Of a stretch of DNA of 9,638 bases, positions 6,092 to 9,638 are shown piece after piece. The stretch is taken from assembly GCA_902766265.1 (NCBI GenBank), contig CACXCY010000023.1:1-9638 (forward strand), written 5' to 3'. Below the pieces are notes generated by a model. It was not told the origin of the DNA. It worked only from the letters and a program-made list of their open reading frames with translations, and ran no database searches. The translations under genes and the position numbers were made by a program. This stretch comes from an uncultured Bacteroidota bacterium. Its GTDB lineage: Bacteria; Bacteroidota; Bacteroidia; Bacteroidales; P3. Within the stretch, counting starts at the first letter, position 1; the number at the start of each line of letters is the position of its first letter.

Positions 6092-6520
6092 CTACATTCT
6101 CAGGTGCTTCTTGGCGGCGCAGGAGGGGCAGATGCCTTTGACGATGTATTCCGTCTCCTCCACCTCGAAGCCGTCGGGGATGGGCAGCTGCGGTATCTTG
6201 ACATCAGTCAGGCAGATGGTCTGGTGGCACACGCGGCAGGAGAGATGCGCGTGGCCCTGGCAGGTGCGGGTGTCGTCGTGGTGGCAGAGACAGTATTTCT
6301 GCGAGCCGCTGCCGTCGTCGACGTTGTGGAGCAGATGGTGGCTGCTGAGCAGGGTGAGGGTGCGGAAGAGGGTGGAGCGGTCGAGGGTGGGCATCTGTTC
6401 CTCCAGGTCGGCCAAGCTGAATATGCCTTCGGTGCGGTGACGTATCTGTTGCCAGATGAGCATCCGCACGGCGGTGACGCGTATGCCTGCGTGGGTGAGC
6501 GATTCTTCGTCGGAGAGCAT
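6092..6520 (-). CDS. Fur-family metalloregulator
   Basis: 142 aa, typical length. Seen: winged helix-turn-helix (about 10-75) with the recognition-helix pattern STLFRTLTLL at 49-58 (compare ATVYRTLKLL in Fur/Zur/PerR), then the dimerisation domain with GHAHLSCRVC (H90, H92, C95, C98) and CPSC (C131, C134), the two CxxC pairs of the structural zinc site. Extra possible ligands are C77, C79, H80, H81, C87 and C103. Known: these proteins repress genes when bound to their metal. It follows the P1B ATPase by 54 bases on the same strand without a visible own promoter, so it is probably co-transcribed and controls the operon. Its metal cannot be fixed from sequence; zinc (Zur-like) is favoured by the neighbour. 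Zur normally represses uptake in high zinc, so coupling to an exporter would need different logic. Family firm, subtype open. Confidence 0.9.
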   Translation of the reverse strand: MLSDEESLTHAGIRVTAVRMLIWQQIRHRTEGIFSLADLEEQMPTLDRSTLFRTLTLLSSHHLLHNVDDGSGSQKYCLCHHDDTRTCQGHAHLSCRVCHQTICLTDVKIPQLPIPDGFEVEETEYIVKGICPSCAAKKHLRM

Positions 6521-6574
6521 GGGCGGGAGTGTTGGTTGGGTAGGGAACGATATGGTTTCTAAACGTGTTTGTCT

Positions 6575-8578
6575 TTATTTTAGTGTGCGCATGGCGTTGA
6601 AAACGACAAGGACGGTGACACCGACATCGGCAAAGACGGCCATCCACATGGTGGCCAGCCCCATGGCGGCGAGCAGCAGGACGGCGACTTTGACGGCAAT
6701 GGCGAAAGCGACGTTCTGACGGGCAATGGCGATGGCGCGGCGGCTCAGACGGATGGCCGTGGCGAGTTTCAACGGGTTGTCGTCCATCAGCACCACGTCG
6801 GCGGCTTCGATGGCGGCGTCGCTGCCGAGGGCTCCCATGGCGATGCCCACATCGGCGCGCGCCAGCACGGGGGCATCATTGATGCCGTCGCCCACGAAGG
6901 CGAGGGCGTTGTCGGGGCTGTCGTGTAGCAGGCGTTCCACCTGCGTCACCTTGTCGGCGGGCATCAGTTCGCTGTGCCATTCGTCGATGCCGAGCATGTG
7001 TGCCACCTCGTCGGCCACCTCTTTGCGGTCGCCTGTCAGCATGACGGTGCGGTTCACGCCGACACGCTTCAGGTCGCTGACGGCTTGTGCGCTGACGGCT
7101 TTCACCTGGTCGTTGATGACGATATGTCCCGCGTAGACGCCGTCGATGGCCACATGAATGATGGTGCCTGTATGGGAGCAGTTGCGCCATGCCGCACCTA
7201 TGTGCTGCATCAGTTTGCTGTTGCCTACGCACACGGTCGCCCCTTCCACGCAGGCACGGATACCCATGCCTGCAAGTTCCTCCACGTCGCTCAGTCGGCA
7301 GCCGTCGGTGGCTTCGTCGGGGAACGCTTCGCGCAGGGCGGCACCCACGGGATGGGTGGAGAAGTGCTCGACGTGGGCGGCAAGGTGCAGCAGACGCTGT
7401 TCGTCGCATTGGTCGGGGTGAACGGCCTCGACGGCGAAGGTGCCGTGGGTCAGCGTACCTGTCTTGTCGAACACCACCGTGTCCGTCCTGGCCAGCGTGT
7501 CGATGTGGTTGGAACCTTTGATGAGGATGCCTTGCTTGGAGGCGCCGCCGATGGCTCCGAAGAAGGTGAGGGGCACGCTGATGACCAGTGCACAGGGACA
7601 ACTCACCACCAGGAACAGCAGGGCGCGGTAGAGCCATGTGGCGGCCGCGCCGCCGAAGAGGAGCGGCACGACGGCCAGCAGCACTGCGGCACCGACCACG
7701 AGGGGTGTGTACCACCGTGCAAAGCGGGTGATGAAACTTTCGCTGCGCGATTTGTGGTCGGAGGCATGCTCCACGAGTTGGATAATCTTGGCTACGGTGC
7801 TCTCTCCGTAGGGCTTGGAGGTGCGCACACGTATCACGCCGCTCAGGTTGACGCAGCCCGACATCACTTCGTCGCCTACCGTCACCTCACGGGGCATGCT
7901 CTCTCCGGTCAGCACTACGGTGTTGAGGGTGCTGGACCCTTCGATGACCGTGCCGTCGAGGGGCACCCGTCCGCCAGGGCGTATGACGATGGTCTCGCCC
8001 ACCGCCACCTCGTCGGGCCGCACCGTCAGCACCTGTCCTCCGCGTTCCACGTCGGCGTTGTCGGGGCGTATCTGCATCAGATGGGCTATGCTGTCGCGGC
8101 TCTTGCCCTCGGCATAGCCCTCGAACAGTTCGCCTATCTGGAAGAAGAGCATGACCACCACGGCCTCGGGAAACTGTGTCTCTGCGCCGGGCAGAAAACC
8201 GATGGCCAGGGCTCCGAGGGTGGCGATGCTCATCAGGAAATGCTCGTTGAACACGTCGCCGTGGGCGATGCCTTCGGCGGCTTCATGCAAGGTGTCGTAG
8301 CCGATGCAGATGTAAGGGATGAGGTAGATGAGTAGCAGTTGCCATGTCGGCAGTCCGCAGGTGTGTTCTACCACCATCGCCGCTGCCAGCAGCAGGGAGG
8401 CAACGACTATCTTGACAAGCATCGGCTTGGCCGTGCCGTGATGGTGTTCGTGGTGGTGCCCGTGGCCATTGTGGTGGTGATTGTGCTCGTGGATTGCGTG
8501 TCCGTGGTAGCATTCGCGCGCATTTTCGTGGTGGTACTCGTGTTCATCATCGTGCTGATATTCATTATGTAGTTTCAT
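6575..8578 (-). CDS. P1B-type heavy-metal ATPase, ZntA-like (Zn/Cd/Pb export)
   Basis: 667 aa. Seen: a His-rich N-terminus (19 His in residues 1-48) with no CxxC metal-binding domain; membrane helices at about 53-70, 79-94, 114-130, 135-155, 292-312, 317-340, 622-640 and 642-661; TGES (224-227) of the actuator domain; the transport motif CPC (327-329); phosphorylation site DKTGT (371-375, D371); HP (409-410); TGD (515-517); GDGINDAP (563-570). K630 and D651 in the last helices have the 21-residue spacing of K693 and D714 in E. coli ZntA, which mark the Zn/Cd/Pb group. Known: the enzyme pumps the metal out of the cytoplasm with ATP. The start at 8576-8578 is preferred: an in-frame upstream start at 8677 would add 33 residues that overlap the promoter. 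It is followed by the Fur-family gene. Copper is unlikely given K630/D651. Metal choice inferred. Confidence 0.92.
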   Translation of the reverse strand: MKLHNEYQHDDEHEYHHENARECYHGHAIHEHNHHHNGHGHHHEHHHGTAKPMLVKIVVASLLLAAAMVVEHTCGLPTWQLLLIYLIPYICIGYDTLHEAAEGIAHGDVFNEHFLMSIATLGALAIGFLPGAETQFPEAVVVMLFFQIGELFEGYAEGKSRDSIAHLMQIRPDNADVERGGQVLTVRPDEVAVGETIVIRPGGRVPLDGTVIEGSSTLNTVVLTGESMPREVTVGDEVMSGCVNLSGVIRVRTSKPYGESTVAKIIQLVEHASDHKSRSESFITRFARWYTPLVVGAAVLLAVVPLLFGGAAATWLYRALLFLVVSCPCALVISVPLTFFGAIGGASKQGILIKGSNHIDTLARTDTVVFDKTGTLTHGTFAVEAVHPDQCDEQRLLHLAAHVEHFSTHPVGAALREAFPDEATDGCRLSDVEELAGMGIRACVEGATVCVGNSKLMQHIGAAWRNCSHTGTIIHVAIDGVYAGHIVINDQVKAVSAQAVSDLKRVGVNRTVMLTGDRKEVADEVAHMLGIDEWHSELMPADKVTQVERLLHDSPDNALAFVGDGINDAPVLARADVGIAMGALGSDAAIEAADVVLMDDNPLKLATAIRLSRRAIAIARQNVAFAIAVKVAVLLLAAMGLATMWMAVFADVGVTVLVVFNAMRTLK
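8435..8578 (-). other. Histidine-rich N-terminal segment of the metal ATPase
   Basis: Residues 1-48 contain 19 histidines, mostly HxH and HHH runs mixed with Asp and Glu, and one cysteine (C23). It takes the place of the usual ferredoxin-like CxxC domain of ZntA. Such tails bind zinc, nickel or cobalt in several transporters; here binding is inferred. Confidence 0.75.
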
Positions 8579-8613
8579 TGTTGTGATGTTTTTGTCGCTT
8601 TGTTGTTCGACAA

Positions 8614-8621
8614 CAAAAGTA
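8614..8621 (-). promoter_or_regulatory. Candidate -7 element for the ATPase-Fur operon
   Basis: TACTTTTG on the minus strand matches TAnnTTTG fully. Transcription would start near 8608, leaving a leader of about 30 A-rich bases before the ATG at 8578. No clear TTTG stands at -33; instead a dyad lies there, as expected of a regulated promoter. Confidence 0.6.
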
Positions 8622-8632
8622 CAGGGACTTTC

Positions 8633-8649
8633 TTGCAACTTGATTGCAA
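8633..8649. promoter_or_regulatory. TTGCAA-N5-TTGCAA dyad, candidate operator
   Basis: Two perfect TTGCAA hexamers (8633-8638 and 8644-8649), each itself palindromic, are separated by CTTGA. The 17-bp element is centred about 33 bases upstream of the predicted start, covering the -33 region. Size and symmetry suit a dimeric winged-helix regulator such as the Fur-family protein of this operon. Binding is inferred. Confidence 0.5.
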
Positions 8650-8688
8650 AGATGCTGTAGCGTTCCTGCATCGACATACCAATATAAG

Positions 8689-8720
8689 GTCAGCCGAGGC
8701 CATTGATGGCCTCGGCTGAC
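8689..8720. terminator. Perfect 14-bp stem-loop between prfA and the ATPase operon
   Basis: GTCAGCCGAGGCCA (8689-8702), loop TTGA, TGGCCTCGGCTGAC (8707-8720) pair without mismatch. On the minus strand the arm is followed by CTTATATT, only a weak T tract, so it may end prfA transcription or protect its 3' end. On the plus strand no T run follows. It lies 194 bases behind the prfA stop and about 40 bases upstream of the candidate operator. Bases 8721-8818 between it and the repeats show only a 6-bp stem (GTTCGG/CCGAAC) without T run. Confidence 0.6.
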
Positions 8721-8818
8721 TGATAATGCTTGGCTTTATTGTTGTTCGGCAGACGTTCCGAACACGTAACGGTGAAGAAACATCTCGATGGGCAACCCGT
8801 CTTTGCGTCTCTTGACTA

Positions 8819-8910
8819 TGTACCCACACTTGGTTCGACCACGTGCCCGCTCATAGTCCGATTATATGCCCACACGTGGTTTGACCATATGCCCACACAT
8901 GGTCGGGGCA
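8819..8910. repeat. Four imperfect 23-bp tandem repeats behind prfA
   Basis: Units at 8819-8841, 8842-8864, 8865-8887 and 8888-8910. Shared parts are TGCCCACAC near the beginning, TGGTTYG in the middle and ACCA at the end. Units 1, 3 and 4 are clearly alike; unit 2 is more diverged (CGTGCCCGCTCATAGTCC). Unit 3 contains the small palindrome CCACACGTGG. The array ends 4 bases before the prfA stop codon and is not part of the protein. Confidence 0.75.
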
Positions 8911-8914
8911 TGTG

Positions 8915-9638
8915 TCAACCGACGGCTTCTTTGAGTTTCTCAGCGTTCTCCGCCAATTGAAGGGCTTCGATGCATTCTTCGATGTTGCCATCCATGAAGG
9001 CAGGCAGGTTGTGCATCGACCAGCCGATGCGGTGGTCGGTCACGCGGCTCTGAGGATAGTTGTAGGTACGCACCTTTTCACTACGGTCGCCCGTGGCCAC
9101 CATAGTCTTACGCTTGGTGGAGAGCTCCTCCATGTATTTGTTGTACTCGCGTTCGTATAGGCGGGTACGCAGAATGCTGATGGCCTTCTCCTTGTTCTTG
9201 ATTTGGCTCTTCTGGTCTTGCATCGAGACAACGATGCCCGTGGGGATATGGGTGAGACGGACGGCAGAGTAGGTGGTGTTGACGCATTGGCCTCCGGGCC
9301 CGCTGGCGCAGAAAGTGTCGATGCGCACATCGTTCATGTTCAGTTCCACGTCGAATTCCTCGGCCTCCGGAAGCACCACCACGCCAGCGGCCGATGTGTG
9401 GATGCGCCCTTGGGTCTCGGTGGCTGGGACACGCTGCACGCGGTGTACGCCGCTCTCGTACTTCAGCAGTCCATAGACACCCTCGCCGGTGACGGTAAAG
9501 GTGATGTCCTTGTAGCCGCCGGAGGTGCCCTCATTGAAATCGGTGATTTCCACCTTCCAGCCCTTCTTCTCGCAGAAGTGGGTATACATGCGGAACAAGT
9601 CGCCGGCAAAAAGACAGGCCTCATCGCCGCCGGTGCCG
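8915..9638 (-). CDS. prfA: Peptide chain release factor 1, C-terminal part (5' end cut by window edge)
   Basis: 240 residues are visible of an expected 360-370; the reading frame continues to the window edge, where it starts GTGGDEACLFAGDLFRMY, a conserved RF1 segment. Seen: the anticodon-like tripeptide PAT at fragment residues 71-73 in RVQRVPATETQGRIH, which defines RF1 (RF2 has SPF), the catalytic GGQ at 115-117 in SGPGGQCVNTTYSAVRLTH, and the closing domain-3/4 segment RTYNYPQSRVTDHRIG. Known: RF1 reads UAA and UAG on the ribosome and releases the peptide; its GGQ glutamine is methylated by PrmC. A TTG at 9596-9598 opens a shorter frame but is internal and not a real start. Nothing unusual in the catalytic parts. 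The gene upstream lies outside the window. Confidence 0.96.
   Translation of the reverse strand, partial: GTGGDEACLFAGDLFRMYTHFCEKKGWKVEITDFNEGTSGGYKDITFTVTGEGVYGLLKYESGVHRVQRVPATETQGRIHTSAAGVVVLPEAEEFDVELNMNDVRIDTFCASGPGGQCVNTTYSAVRLTHIPTGIVVSMQDQKSQIKNKEKAISILRTRLYEREYNKYMEELSTKRKTMVATGDRSEKVRTYNYPQSRVTDHRIGWSMHNLPAFMDGNIEECIEALQLAENAEKLKEAVG

Noticed and set aside
8579..8677. Upstream start adding 33 residues to the metal ATPase
   Set aside because: It would cover the TACTTTTG element and the TTGCAA dyad; the His-rich protein begins naturally at 8578.
8819..8910. CRISPR array
   Set aside because: Repeats are directly adjacent with no unique spacers, only four units, one strongly diverged, and no cas genes nearby.

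Overview
The window looks like chromosome of a member of the Bacteroidota, most likely a Bacteroidales species (Prevotella-like; this is inference). The reasons are promoter elements of the TAnnTTTG type (TACTTTTG, TATCTTTG, TACATTTG) in front of several operons, A-rich rather than Shine-Dalgarno leaders before most starts, a DUF6266-like protein of a kind known mainly from this phylum, and the overall character of the NusA, RF1 and MnmA proteins. Coding DNA is moderately GC-rich while the intergenic stretches are clearly AT-rich.

Layout. (1) Bases 1-2045, minus strand: the transcription/translation operon rimP-nusA-infB. Only the first 28 codons of infB are inside the window. A good promoter candidate lies at about 2023-2053, and the first transcribed bases can form a terminator-like hairpin, a possible attenuator. 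(2) Bases 2246-4619, plus strand: a tight three-gene operon of an MBL-fold hydrolase, a FlK-type hotdog thioesterase (4-base overlap) and the tRNA 2-thiouridylase mnmA. (3) Bases 4620-5182: a long AT-rich intergenic region holding two adjacent arrays with the same 11-bp period but different sequence. (4) Bases 5183-6016, plus strand: a DUF6266-like protein with a Gly/Asn/Ser-rich tail, closed by a strong bidirectional terminator. (5) Bases 6092-8650, minus strand: a zinc/cadmium-type P1B ATPase with a histidine-rich N-terminus followed by a Fur-family regulator. The candidate promoter carries a TTGCAA-N5-TTGCAA dyad that may be its operator. (6) Bases 8689-8910: a perfect stem-loop and four imperfect 23-bp tandem repeats directly behind prfA. 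(7) Bases 8915-9638, minus strand: the C-terminal two thirds of prfA (RF1), cut by the window edge.

Most genes are housekeeping (transcription elongation, ribosome maturation, initiation, termination, tRNA modification). The accessory part is the metal-efflux operon, which looks self-regulated, and the DUF6266-like gene of unknown function. No complete novel system such as a defence island, CRISPR array or mobile element was recognised. The less explained signals are the non-coding repeats and the leader hairpin.
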